A program made the translations under genes and the position numbers. The notes beneath the pieces were generated by a model. That model had not been told where the DNA came from, ran no database searches, and saw only the letters and a program-made list of their open reading frames with translations. From Alphaproteobacteria bacterium UBA998 (lineage in GTDB: Bacteria > Pseudomonadota > Alphaproteobacteria > Rickettsiales > UBA998): a DNA stretch of 25,220 bases. Location: NCBI GenBank assembly GCA_002291925.1, contig DBAY01000061.1, positions 1-25,220 of the forward strand, in the 5' to 3' direction. Shown here in pieces: positions 16,430 through 24,536 of this stretch. Each line of letters begins with the position of its first letter. Within the stretch, counting starts at the first letter, position 1.

Positions 16430-17011
16430 ATGACCAGTCCGTCTTTTGCATACCTTGCCCTGTGCCACCTGCGGCATGATGAGCGCGGCGCGACCGCCAT
16501 TGAGTTTGCCTGCGTGGCGCCGGTGCTGCTGATTCTCATGTTCGGGACCATCGAATTTTCCCTTATCATGCTGACGCAGGGCCTTATGGACAGCGCTACC
16601 TTCAATGCATCCCGCCTTGGCAAGACAGGCTATATCCCCACCGGCCTTACGCGGGAGGAGGCCATCCGCCAGCGCATCTCGGAACAGGCGGGCGTGTTGG
16701 TGAGGGCGCAGGACCTCGCCATCACCACCCAGGTTTATGGAAGCTTTGATAACATCAACCAGCCGGAGCCTTTTACAGACAGTAACAGGAATGGCCGTTT
16801 CGATAATGGAGAGGTGTTTGTTGACACCAATGGAAACGGGGGTTGGGATGCCGACATGGCCCGCGCCGGACTGGGCGGCGCGGGTGACGTGGTGGTCTAC
16901 ACGATTGACTACCCGTGGAGAATCCAAACCCCCATCATCGGGTATTTGTTCAACGCAAACTCCACCGTATCGCTCAGCGTGCGGGCGGTAGTGAAGAACG
17001 AACCATTCTAA
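16430..17011 (+). CDS. tadE: TadE-like minor pseudopilin with EF-hand-like loops (second cassette)
   Basis: 193 residues. The N-terminus has RGATAIEFACVAPVLLILMF (helix about 20-47), the TadE signature. The exported region holds two consecutive Ca-binding-type loops, DSNRNGRFDNGE (117-128, a full 12-residue EF-type pattern) and DTNGNGGWDADM (132-143, last position not acidic). The C-terminal GGAGDVVVYTIDYPWRIQTP matches the first-cassette TadE. First gene of a tadE-tadF-tadG operon, following a promoter that overlaps its start. Confidence 0.88.
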   Translation: MTSPSFAYLALCHLRHDERGATAIEFACVAPVLLILMFGTIEFSLIMLTQGLMDSATFNASRLGKTGYIPTGLTREEAIRQRISEQAGVLVRAQDLAITTQVYGSFDNINQPEPFTDSNRNGRFDNGEVFVDTNGNGGWDADMARAGLGGAGDVVVYTIDYPWRIQTPIIGYLFNANSTVSLSVRAVVKNEPF

Positions 17012-17019
17012 GAAAGACT

Positions 17020-17589
17020 ATGCGAGCAGCCTGCTTCCATCACTTTAGTCATTTGGTCGCTGATCGCTGCGGCGTGGCGGTGCTGGAATTCGCGCTCTGC
17101 CTGCCCGTGCTTCTCCTGCTTTGCCTGGGAGGATTTGACCTGAGCCGCCTTCTGCTCATCACCCTGAAAACAGAGAAGGTCGCCTTTAGTGTCGCCGACG
17201 TGGTTGCCCAATCGCCCAGTCTTACCAGTGCGCAGCTGAACCAGTACATCAACGCGGCAAGCCAGATCATGCTGCCCTACCCGTTCGGGCCAAACGGCAT
17301 CGTCATTGTCAGCTCGGTCTATCAGTCCGCCCCCACGCCACCTGCAACGGTACGCTGGCGATCCAGTGGCGGCGGCACGCTTGCCCGCATCAGCCAGATT
17401 GGCCCCGTGAGCGGCTCCGCCACCCTGCCCAATGGGCTGACGCTTGCCGTGCGTGACAATGTCATCGTGGCCGAGGTTTATTACAGGTTTACCCCGGTTT
17501 TCCCGCTGGGTTTTGTCCCGGCCACCGATATCTACCGCATAGCGGTTTACAAGCCGCGACTGGGTGCTCTGGCGACACCCCCTGCATGA
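17020..17589 (+). CDS. tadF: TadF/TadE-like minor pseudopilin (second cassette)
   Basis: 189 residues. A short basic start, then CGVAVLEFALCLPVLLLLCL as the pilin-like helix (about 18-40). The exported domain contains EKVAFSVADVVAQ and INAASQIMLPYPFGPNGIVI, which align by eye with the first-cassette TadF (NKTASTVADMI, MGTADFLMQPFNF). ATG 17020 is 8 bases after the tadE stop; an earlier in-frame start would run through tadE and is rejected. The TadE and TadF labels are interchangeable at this level. Confidence 0.84.
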   Translation: MRAACFHHFSHLVADRCGVAVLEFALCLPVLLLLCLGGFDLSRLLLITLKTEKVAFSVADVVAQSPSLTSAQLNQYINAASQIMLPYPFGPNGIVIVSSVYQSAPTPPATVRWRSSGGGTLARISQIGPVSGSATLPNGLTLAVRDNVIVAEVYYRFTPVFPLGFVPATDIYRIAVYKPRLGALATPPA

Positions 17590-17610
17590 CCATACAAGAT
17601 GGAGGTCCTG

Positions 17611-18957
17611 ATGCGTCTTCTTCGTTCCCTGTGCCTGTCTGAGGAAGGAAGCACACTTCCGATCATCGGCCTCTCGCTGCTGGTGCTGGTTGGTGCGACC
17701 GGCATCGCGGTGGATGTCGGGCGCGCAGCGTTGCTGCAGGCGCGCCTCTCCAGCACGCTGGACGCTGCGGGACTGGCGGCAGGTGCCACTGTGAGCACCA
17801 GCAATCTCAGCACCGAAGCCACCAAATACATGAACACCAACATGGGCACCGGCTACCTGAACGCCACCCTCACGAACCTCGAGGTGAGGAGCAATACAGA
17901 CAATACTGTCATCACCCTCACCGCCAGCGCGAGCATGCCCACCACTCTCATGCGGGTGTTAGGCCACGACGAGATCAATGTATCAGCCTCTTCCGAGATC
18001 ATCCGCGCGAACAAGGGACTGGAACTCGTGCTGGTGCTTGACAATACGGGCTCCATGGCAGGCTCTCCGATTTCCAGCCTGAAAACCGCCGCTACGGACC
18101 TCATCAACATCCTTTACGGCAGTAGAACAACCGTGCCGAATCTGTGGGTGGGCATCGTGCCGTTCTCACATACGGTCAATATTGGCAGTGGCCGCACTTC
18201 GTGGATCGATGTCGCAGCAAGAAACAGCTTCAACTGGGGACCCACCAGCTGGGCCGGATGCGTCGACGCGCGCACAGGCGGGCTGGACGTGACGGACGAC
18301 CCGCCATCCACGCAGCTGTTCCGCCCTTATTATTGGCCGGATCACGATAGCTATAACAACTGGATCGTCTCAAGTGGGTATGACATGAGCGGCGGCAGGG
18401 GGCCTAACCGCAACTGCCCGCGGACTGTCACCGCGATGACAGCCAGCAAATCAACGCTTCTGACCGCTATCAACGCCATGAAAGCGGAAGGAAATACCCA
18501 TGTGAACCTCGGGGCGGCCTGGGGATGGAACATGTTGTCCCCCCGCTGGCGGTCACTTTGGGGCGGGGAAATGGACACCCACCAGCTTCCACTGGACTAC
18601 AACACTCCGCTGATGAACAAGGCCGTAGTCATCATGACCGATGGCGACAACACCATGAGCAACTCCGTGCGCACCGCCTACGGCTACCTCAGCGATGGGC
18701 TGCTTGGCACCACCAGTCAAACCACGGCCGAGGCTCGGCTGGATGCGCGCTTGAGCCAGGTCTGCACCCGCATGAAAGCCAATGGCATTCTGGTCTACAC
18801 CATTGGCTTCCGTAATCCCGGGGCCACCATTTCCAACCTTTTGCGCGGCTGCGCGACCGTGCCTGAGTACTATTTCGACTCGCCCACAAATGCTTCCTTG
18901 CAGACGGCGTTCCGCACAATTGGCGACTCCTTGGCGAACCTGCGCATCAGCCGCTAG
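17611..18957 (+). CDS. tadG: TadG-like Tad pilus pseudopilin with von Willebrand A domain (second cassette)
   Basis: 448 residues. An N-terminal helix (about 15-38, STLPIIGLSLLVLVGATGIAV) is followed by VGRAALLQARLSSTLDAAGL, the typical TadG segment. A vWA domain follows, with MIDAS-type DNTGS and VIMTDGDN. It ends LANLRISR, matching the TadG C-terminal signature. Start at ATG 17611 because GGAGG lies 5 bases upstream; the ATG at 17599 is inside that region. Paralogous to the TadG at 3710-4975 but strongly diverged, with a different MIDAS sequence. Cassette order and direction are the same as the first set relative to its own promoter. Confidence 0.9.
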   Translation: MRLLRSLCLSEEGSTLPIIGLSLLVLVGATGIAVDVGRAALLQARLSSTLDAAGLAAGATVSTSNLSTEATKYMNTNMGTGYLNATLTNLEVRSNTDNTVITLTASASMPTTLMRVLGHDEINVSASSEIIRANKGLELVLVLDNTGSMAGSPISSLKTAATDLINILYGSRTTVPNLWVGIVPFSHTVNIGSGRTSWIDVAARNSFNWGPTSWAGCVDARTGGLDVTDDPPSTQLFRPYYWPDHDSYNNWIVSSGYDMSGGRGPNRNCPRTVTAMTASKSTLLTAINAMKAEGNTHVNLGAAWGWNMLSPRWRSLWGGEMDTHQLPLDYNTPLMNKAVVIMTDGDNTMSNSVRTAYGYLSDGLLGTTSQTTAEARLDARLSQVCTRMKANGILVYTIGFRNPGATISNLLRGCATVPEYYFDSPTNASLQTAFRTIGDSLANLRISR

Positions 18958-19008
18958 GGACTTTCGCCGCCGGCCGATTCATGGCATACAGGTGCCGGGA
19001 GGGCCTGT

Positions 19009-19413
19009 ATGCCGACACGGATTTTTCTACTGGCCGCCGGTCTGTTCGGTGCCGCGGGAGTGGCGATGGGTGCCCATGGCAGCCATGGCGGCTTTGAGGC
19101 GGCCGCAGCGGCCCAGATTCACGTCGCCAGCACCTACCTTTTGCTACATGCCACCGCCCTTGCAGCACTTGCCGCCTTGGCATCGCAAGGGCGCTATGCC
19201 AGGGCCCCGCTGAGGCTGTGCGGCTTCTGCCTGACGCTTGGAACCCTGTTGTTTTCCAGCAGCCTCTACCTGCACCACGCCTTGCACTGGCCTACCCGAC
19301 TTGCCCCGGCCGGCGGAGGACTGCTCATCCTTGGATGGATCATGCTGGTTACCCTGCCGCTCTGGCGACGCCGAAACCACCGGAGGAGACACGGTTTTTT
19401 AACAATATTTTAA
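19009..19413 (+). CDS. DUF423 small membrane protein
   Basis: 134 residues, four hydrophobic segments (about 4-22, 38-60, 66-86, 96-116), matching DUF423 in size and topology: FGAAGVAMGAHGSHG near the N-terminus, a His in YLLLHATALAAL, FSSSLYLHHALHW, and APAGGGLLILGWIMLVT. Function in this family is unknown. The last 15 residues are Arg/His-rich. A good ribosome-binding site (GGGAGG) precedes the ATG. It lies 51 bases after tadG and 36 bases before the pseudopilin genes, so it may be co-transcribed with either. Confidence 0.85.
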   Translation: MPTRIFLLAAGLFGAAGVAMGAHGSHGGFEAAAAAQIHVASTYLLLHATALAALAALASQGRYARAPLRLCGFCLTLGTLLFSSSLYLHHALHWPTRLAPAGGGLLILGWIMLVTLPLWRRRNHRRRHGFLTIF

Positions 19414-19449
19414 ACTGCGCATGTAAATATGATTGACTGGAAGGTGTTG

Positions 19450-20247
19450 ATGCGCGGTTTTTCACTGCTTGAACTGTCAATGGTGCTTATCATTCTTGCG
19501 CTGATTATCAGCGGCGTTATTGCCGGGCAAACCCTGCTCCGCTCTGCAGAATTGCGACGCGTCATGGAAGATGCGGACGCCCACCGCAAGAACCTTTATG
19601 CTTTCCGCACCAAGTTCGAGGCCTATCCGGGCGATTTCGCGCGCGCCTCGGATGTATGGGCGGCCGCTGACGGCGGGACAGGCAGCACCACCTCCTGCTA
19701 CAACGTCGATTCCCGCACGCTTACCAATAACCGAGGCACCTGCAACGGAAATGGAGACGGGTACATCTTTTCACCCAATCCCACCGCGGTCGGAACTGAA
19801 TCCAATATCTGGTATTACAGTGAACGCTTTCGCGCATGGCAGCAGCTGGCGAGCGCTGGTATGGGGGGCGGTCGGCTTGCCGGACGGACGCTTGGTGCAA
19901 ATTCGTGGGACGTTTCGATTGAACAGAATGTACCGCGAGGTCCGCTTGAGAACAGTTACTGGCAATTTGCCGGCACCAGTTTTGCGCTCACTAGCGACCC
20001 TCACTATTTTGATACCGCTTCTGCGCAGAACATACTTTGGTTGGGCGGTGCCCTGCTGTCACCGGAGGAAGCGGCTCAAATCGACAGTAAACTGGATGAT
20101 GGTTTTCCCGCGACCGGTAAGGTGCTTAGCTTTAAATCCAGTTCATCTCGGCAGGTCAACTGCACCACCACGGATGAGGTCAGCACAGCACGCTATGATG
20201 TTTTCAATACAGCAAGAATCTGCGCGGGGCTGAATTTTGTCTTCTGA
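19450..20247 (+). CDS. Type IV pilin-like (pseudopilin) protein 1 of 3
   Basis: 265 residues. A three-residue leader (MRG) before the prepilin peptidase site G|FSLLELS with Glu at mature position 5, then a hydrophobic helix (SMVLIILALIISGVIAG). The exported part has AYPGDFARASDVW, AADGGTG, CNGNGDG (98-104), YYSERFRAWQQL and near the end DSKLDDGFPATG. The same string of motifs recurs in the next two genes. I chose ATG 19450 because AAGG lies 5 bases upstream; an ATG at 19429 would only lengthen the leader by seven residues. It has the type II secretion/type IV pilin N-terminus, not the Flp or TadE type. Probable minor pilin or pseudopilin; partner machinery is not in the window. Confidence 0.82.
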   Translation: MRGFSLLELSMVLIILALIISGVIAGQTLLRSAELRRVMEDADAHRKNLYAFRTKFEAYPGDFARASDVWAAADGGTGSTTSCYNVDSRTLTNNRGTCNGNGDGYIFSPNPTAVGTESNIWYYSERFRAWQQLASAGMGGGRLAGRTLGANSWDVSIEQNVPRGPLENSYWQFAGTSFALTSDPHYFDTASAQNILWLGGALLSPEEAAQIDSKLDDGFPATGKVLSFKSSSSRQVNCTTTDEVSTARYDVFNTARICAGLNFVF

Positions 20248-21064
20248 ACAAAATGCTTCTGGCTTCTCGCTGCTTGAGCTTTCCGTGGTGCTCATCATTC
20301 TCGCGCTGATCACCGGTGGTATCGTGGCTGGGAAAAATATTATGACCAATGCCGAGCGGCGTGCGCTGATTGATGGCGTCGTACGCTACCAGCAGGCCAT
20401 CTCGCGATTTCGCGAAAAATACCTGGCTTTACCCGGCGACATGCCTAATGCTACCGATGTCTGGGGGGCAGCGGATGGCGGCACGGGCCTCACCACCGGC
20501 TGTTTCAGCGCTGATTCCCTCTCGCTTTCCAATCCCCGTCTGACCTGCAACGGAAACGGAGACGGCCGCGTATTCAGCGTCACCGGGACCATTAGCAATG
20601 AATGGTTTTATTCCGAGCGCTTTCGTGCGTGGCAGCACTTGGCCAACGCTGAACTGGTTGAGGGCGCCTATTCCGGCCGTTCACGAGCGGGAACCGTCAA
20701 TGAAAAAGATCCTAAAATCAACGTCCCCCCCGCGGCGCTGAACAAGGATGGAGGATTCGAGATTTTTTATGTTGCCACCGGTGACACCGGTTGGATGACG
20801 GACTCTACCTACGATCTTCATGCGCTGGGGGCCATACAAACCTCCGGCGTACGCACCTTTTCCGGGGCGGATTTTTTTGCCGTAGATGACAAGATAGATG
20901 ACGGCAAGCCCGCCACTGGCCTTGTCTTTGCGCCACGTGGGGATGCAAGCTGGCAACCCGGGTGCGTCACTGCCAATGACCAAACGGCATTATACAACAT
21001 CGCCAACACCGCCAGACTCTGTGGCAGCCTCTATTTTGCACTGGAAGGTGCTACCGTGAGATGA
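20237..21064 (+). CDS. Type IV pilin-like (pseudopilin) protein 2 of 3
   Basis: 275 residues. The leader is eight residues plus Gly (SG|FSLLELS), then the hydrophobic helix VVLIILALITGGIVAG. Motifs shared with its neighbours: ALPGDMPNATDVWGAADGGTG, CNGNGDG (104-110), FYSERFRAWQHL, DDKIDDGKPATG and a Cys near QPGC. The only suitable start is TTG at 20237, which overlaps the preceding gene by 11 bases. Overlap and similarity show tandem duplication in one operon. Confidence 0.8.
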   Translation: MSSEQNASGFSLLELSVVLIILALITGGIVAGKNIMTNAERRALIDGVVRYQQAISRFREKYLALPGDMPNATDVWGAADGGTGLTTGCFSADSLSLSNPRLTCNGNGDGRVFSVTGTISNEWFYSERFRAWQHLANAELVEGAYSGRSRAGTVNEKDPKINVPPAALNKDGGFEIFYVATGDTGWMTDSTYDLHALGAIQTSGVRTFSGADFFAVDDKIDDGKPATGLVFAPRGDASWQPGCVTANDQTALYNIANTARLCGSLYFALEGATVR

Positions 21065-21927
21065 ATGACATGACCCTGACCGCAAAAATTATTCCGTCTC
21101 CACGTTCCTTTGTGCAAGGGTTTACCCTGCTGGAACTCTCGATTGTGCTTATCATCATCGCGCTTATTGCCGGTGGAGTGATTGCCGGGCGTTCCCTGAT
21201 GGACGCCAGCCGCATTCGTCGGGCTGTGGATGATTTCCAGATCTACAGTACCGCCGTGCGGCAGTTCCAAGATAAATACGAGGAGCTTCCCGGCGATATA
21301 AGCCGGGCCACTGAAATCTGGGGTGTGGCTGGAGGTACCGGCAGCGACCAGACCTGTGTATTGACAGATTCTTCCACGCTGGCAAATCCAAAAGCGACCT
21401 GCAATGGGAACGGAAATGGATTCGTGGACAGTGTCCTTGCCTGCTCAACAGGAAATGAACAATGGTGCTACGGAGAGCGTCACCGAGCATGGCAGCAACT
21501 CTCTAACGCGGAGATGATTTCCGGACGCTATACAGGCCGCACCACTTCTCCCTCCGCCGCCGTCGGCGGCGCGGACTATACGCCTGGCATCAATGCCCCT
21601 TCCTCTTCACTTCAGAGCGGCGCCGGCTTCCAGCTGATCTCGATGGGTCAAACCACTGGAAACGCATGTTACTTCGATATCCCGCAAAGTTTAAATGCCA
21701 TTGCGTTGGGCCGTAACAATGGAAACTATATCAAACCTTCCATGTTCGCCGAGATTGACCGCAAACTCGATGACGGTAAGCCAGGCACCGGTCTCGCGCA
21801 AAGCCTGAAGAGCAGCTGCGCCTGGCAGCCCGGTTGCACTACCACAACGGACGCTGCCACCTCACGCTATGCCATAACCACCAATGCCGCTTCCTGCGCG
21901 ATGCTCATGGTGAGGCTTGGTCAGTGA
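21061..21927 (+). CDS. Type IV pilin-like (pseudopilin) protein 3 of 3
   Basis: 288 residues. Longer leader (20 residues) ending QG|FTLLELS, then SIVLIIIALIAGGVIAG. Shared motifs: ELPGDISRATEIWGVAGGTG, CNGNGNG (114-120), CYGERHRAWQQL, DRKLDDGKPGTG, WQPGC. It has more cysteines than its neighbours. The ATG overlaps the preceding stop (ATGA), so translation is coupled. A 234-base gap without genes follows, before zwf; I see only short inverted repeats there and no clear terminator. Confidence 0.82.
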   Translation: MNDMTLTAKIIPSPRSFVQGFTLLELSIVLIIIALIAGGVIAGRSLMDASRIRRAVDDFQIYSTAVRQFQDKYEELPGDISRATEIWGVAGGTGSDQTCVLTDSSTLANPKATCNGNGNGFVDSVLACSTGNEQWCYGERHRAWQQLSNAEMISGRYTGRTTSPSAAVGGADYTPGINAPSSSLQSGAGFQLISMGQTTGNACYFDIPQSLNAIALGRNNGNYIKPSMFAEIDRKLDDGKPGTGLAQSLKSSCAWQPGCTTTTDAATSRYAITTNAASCAMLMVRLGQ

Positions 21928-22161
21928 TGTGGCCATAAGGGGCAACGCCTGCCCTGCCATTGCTGCTTCACACATACAGGCCATTGAAGAACCGGCTCCT
22001 CAAATGAGGTCTTGGCAAAATGCGGCTTCATAGCGTGCCGAAGTCACTTTATTATCTGCACAGCAGTGAAAAAAGGCAGTTCCATGTCAGGACGCTTGAA
22101 AAAGTCAAAAAAATGGGACTGAGTGAACCAGTTTTTGCCTGAAAAAATAAAGGATTCATTA

Positions 22162-23637
22162 ATGAGCCCGCTGGACAGCAAACAGGCCAAGCCGTTAAGC
22201 CCTTCGGACATCGTCATCTTCGGCGGTACGGGAGACCTTTCCGTGCGAAAGATCCTCCCCGCTCTCTATTATCGGTTGCGCGATGGCCAGCTTCCGGCCA
22301 GCAGCCGCATCGTGGTACTTGGGCGCAAACCCGCCAGCCGCGACGAGTATCAGGCGACCCTGCGCAAGGCAATGCAGGAGTTCGTCAGCCAGAGCGATTT
22401 CACCGAGACGGATTTCGCCCGCCTCGCCACGTGCGTGGAATATCAGGTGGTGGATGCGCGCGAGGCCGCGCATTACGGACCGCTGCGGGAGCTGCTGGAA
22501 AAAGACGCTCGCCCGGTGCGTGTGTTCTACCTCGCCACCCCGGCGGACATTTTTGCCGGTATCTGCGGCAACCTCAAGGCTGGCGGGCTGGTGACGGATG
22601 AAACCCGCGTGGTGCTGGAGAAACCCATCGGCAAGGACCTGCAATCCTTCTGCCACATCAATAACGCGGTGTTGCAGCACTTAAGCGAAAAGCAGGTCTA
22701 CCGCATCGACCATTACCTCGGCAAGGAAACGGTGCAGAACCTCATGGTGCTGCGATTTGCCAACAACGTGTTCGAGCGTGTGTGGAACGCCGATGTGATC
22801 GACCATGTGCAGATCACCGTGGCGGAGTCCATCGGCGTTGGCGACCGCGGCGGTTATTATGACCAGTCCGGCGCCATGCGCGACATGATCCAGAACCACC
22901 TGCTGCAGCTGCTCTGCCTCGTGGCGATGGAGTCCCCGGCCCAGATCACGCCGGACGCGGTGCGCGACGAAAAGCTGAAAGTGCTGCGCGCGCTGCGGCC
23001 GATTCTGCCTGAATTCCTCTCGCATTACACCGTGCGCGGCCAGTACGTGGCCAGCGGCGGCATGCAAGGCTACCTCGAAGACATCAAGAAGCCGGAGAGC
23101 GACACGGAAACCTTTGTCGCCATCAAGGCGCATGTGGATACATGGCGCTGGTCGGGCGTGCCGTTCTACCTGCGCAGCGGCAAGCGGATGCCGGAGCGCT
23201 ATTCGGAAATCGTCATCCAGTTCAAGCGCACGCCGCACAATATCTTTCCCACGCTTGGCGACGAGATCGAGAGCAACAAGCTCATCATCCGCATCCAGCC
23301 GGACGAGCGCGTGCAATTCCAGATGAACACGAAAATCCCCGGCCCCGGCGGTTACCGCATGAAGCCGGTGAACCTCAACCTCTCCTTCGCCGACGAATTC
23401 CACGAGCGTTACCCCGATGCCTATGAGCGCCTGCTGATGGACGTAGTGCGCGGCAATCCCACGCTGTTCATGCGCTCCGACGAGGTGGAAGCCGCGTGGG
23501 TATGGACGGAATACCTGCTCAAAGGCTGGCAGGAACGTGAGGTGAACCCCCGTCCCTCCCCCGCCGGCACTTCCGGTCCGCGCGAGGCCGAAATGCTCCT
23601 CGCCCGCGACGGCCGTGCATGGCATGAGAATGGGTGA
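22162..23637 (+). CDS. zwf: Glucose-6-phosphate 1-dehydrogenase
   Basis: 491 residues, usual family length. Oxidises glucose-6-phosphate to 6-phosphogluconolactone with NAD(P)+, cytoplasmic. Coenzyme-binding GGTGDLSVRKILPALY (21-36), substrate motif EKPIGKDL and catalytic RIDHYLGKE (181-189), plus later FYLRSGKRMPERYSEIVIQF. ATG 22162 has AAAGGA 8 bases upstream; an upstream GTG at 22123 lacks one. First gene of zwf-pgl-edd, which together feed the Entner-Doudoroff pathway. Confidence 0.97.
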   Translation: MSPLDSKQAKPLSPSDIVIFGGTGDLSVRKILPALYYRLRDGQLPASSRIVVLGRKPASRDEYQATLRKAMQEFVSQSDFTETDFARLATCVEYQVVDAREAAHYGPLRELLEKDARPVRVFYLATPADIFAGICGNLKAGGLVTDETRVVLEKPIGKDLQSFCHINNAVLQHLSEKQVYRIDHYLGKETVQNLMVLRFANNVFERVWNADVIDHVQITVAESIGVGDRGGYYDQSGAMRDMIQNHLLQLLCLVAMESPAQITPDAVRDEKLKVLRALRPILPEFLSHYTVRGQYVASGGMQGYLEDIKKPESDTETFVAIKAHVDTWRWSGVPFYLRSGKRMPERYSEIVIQFKRTPHNIFPTLGDEIESNKLIIRIQPDERVQFQMNTKIPGPGGYRMKPVNLNLSFADEFHERYPDAYERLLMDVVRGNPTLFMRSDEVEAAWVWTEYLLKGWQEREVNPRPSPAGTSGPREAEMLLARDGRAWHENG

Positions 23638-23641
23638 AAAA

Positions 23642-23725
23642 CGTCATTCCGGGACGCGTAGCGTGCCCGGAATCTCTTGGCGTGACGAAGGAGATCCTGC
23701 GCCGCCTTCGGCTCGCAGGATGACG
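23642..23725. repeat. Intergenic double-hairpin palindromic element, copy 2
   Basis: Bounded by CGTCAT and ATGACG. It contains two hairpins: ATTCCGGG paired with CCCGGAAT (about 23646-23672) and GATCCTGCG paired with CGCAGGAT (about 23693-23721). It fills most of the zwf-pgl gap. Its ends and inner arms resemble the element at 15330-15400, suggesting a dispersed repeat family. Confidence 0.6.
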
Positions 23726-23761
23726 ATTCATAATTTGAACCTGTAACCACGACTCCCTCCC

Positions 23762-24466
23762 ATGCACCTCCCCGCGCACATCATGCTCCACCGTTTCCCT
23801 GACCGCGCCGCCTTCGCGCGGGCGATGGCGGAACAGGCGGCGGACGCCATTCTTGCCGATATTCTGCGCCGTGGCGTGGCGTCGCTGGCCGTCTCCGGCG
23901 GCTCGACGCCTGCCGAATTCTTCCGACGGCTGCATGCGATAGATCTGCCGTGGGAGCGCATCGTCATCACGCTGGCGGATGATCGCTGGGTGCCCCCTAC
24001 CCACGCCGATTCCACGGAAAAGCTGGTGCGCGAGGAGCTACTGCACCGGTCGTCACCCTTCCTCGGCCTCGTCAATGACGCCGCAACGCCGCAGGCAGGC
24101 GAGGCCGCCATCAACGACCGCCTGCAAGCCCTGCCTCTGCCGCTCACCTTATCGTGTCTCGGCATGGGCGAGGACGGGCATTACGCCTCGATTTTCCCGC
24201 ATAATGCCTCGCTCGCGAAAGCGATGGACCCTGCCAATCTACTCCTCTGCACCGCCGTCAGTGACGCCCCGAAGCCCCCGCCCCAGCGCATCACCCTCAC
24301 CCTCCCGACACTGATGAACACGGGCCGCGTCATCCTGCACCTCATCGGCCAGAGCAAGCTCGATGCGCTCGATACCGCCCTTGCCGACGGCCCCGTCGAG
24401 GCCATGCCCATCCGCGCCATCCTGCGCCAGACGGATGTGCCGGTGGAAATTTTTTACGCGGACTGA
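23762..24466 (+). CDS. pgl: 6-phosphogluconolactonase
   Basis: 234 residues, DevB-type lactonase family, cytoplasmic; hydrolyses 6-phosphogluconolactone to 6-phosphogluconate. Motifs: SLAVSGGSTPAEF (41-53), ADDRWVPPTHADS (72-84) and GMGEDGHYASIFP (134-146), where Tyr replaces the usual Thr after GH. The usual second-step partner of zwf. No ribosome-binding site is visible before ATG 23762; ATG 23783 is a possible alternative. A palindromic element separates it from zwf. Confidence 0.93.
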   Translation: MHLPAHIMLHRFPDRAAFARAMAEQAADAILADILRRGVASLAVSGGSTPAEFFRRLHAIDLPWERIVITLADDRWVPPTHADSTEKLVREELLHRSSPFLGLVNDAATPQAGEAAINDRLQALPLPLTLSCLGMGEDGHYASIFPHNASLAKAMDPANLLLCTAVSDAPKPPPQRITLTLPTLMNTGRVILHLIGQSKLDALDTALADGPVEAMPIRAILRQTDVPVEIFYAD

Positions 24467-24500
24467 TTGCTTTATTGCCGCTTTCATCAAAGGGGCATTA

Positions 24501-24529
24501 TTGGTAAAACCCGGTAACATCCTTACATA
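24501..24529 (+). promoter_or_regulatory. Candidate promoter of edd, possibly leaderless
   Basis: TTGGTA (24501-24506), a 17-base spacer and TACATA (24524-24529), only 7 bases before the edd ATG at 24537. No Shine-Dalgarno precedes the ATG, so transcription probably starts at or next to the first codon. Confidence 0.5.
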
Positions 24530-24536
24530 GTGCGCC

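Noticed and set aside
21937..21956. GGGCA/TGCCC hairpin after the third pseudopilin as a terminator
   Set aside because: Short bulged stem without a T-tract.
22681..23625. 314-codon minus-strand open frame opposite zwf
   Set aside because: Antisense shadow of zwf; composition and lack of motifs argue against a gene.
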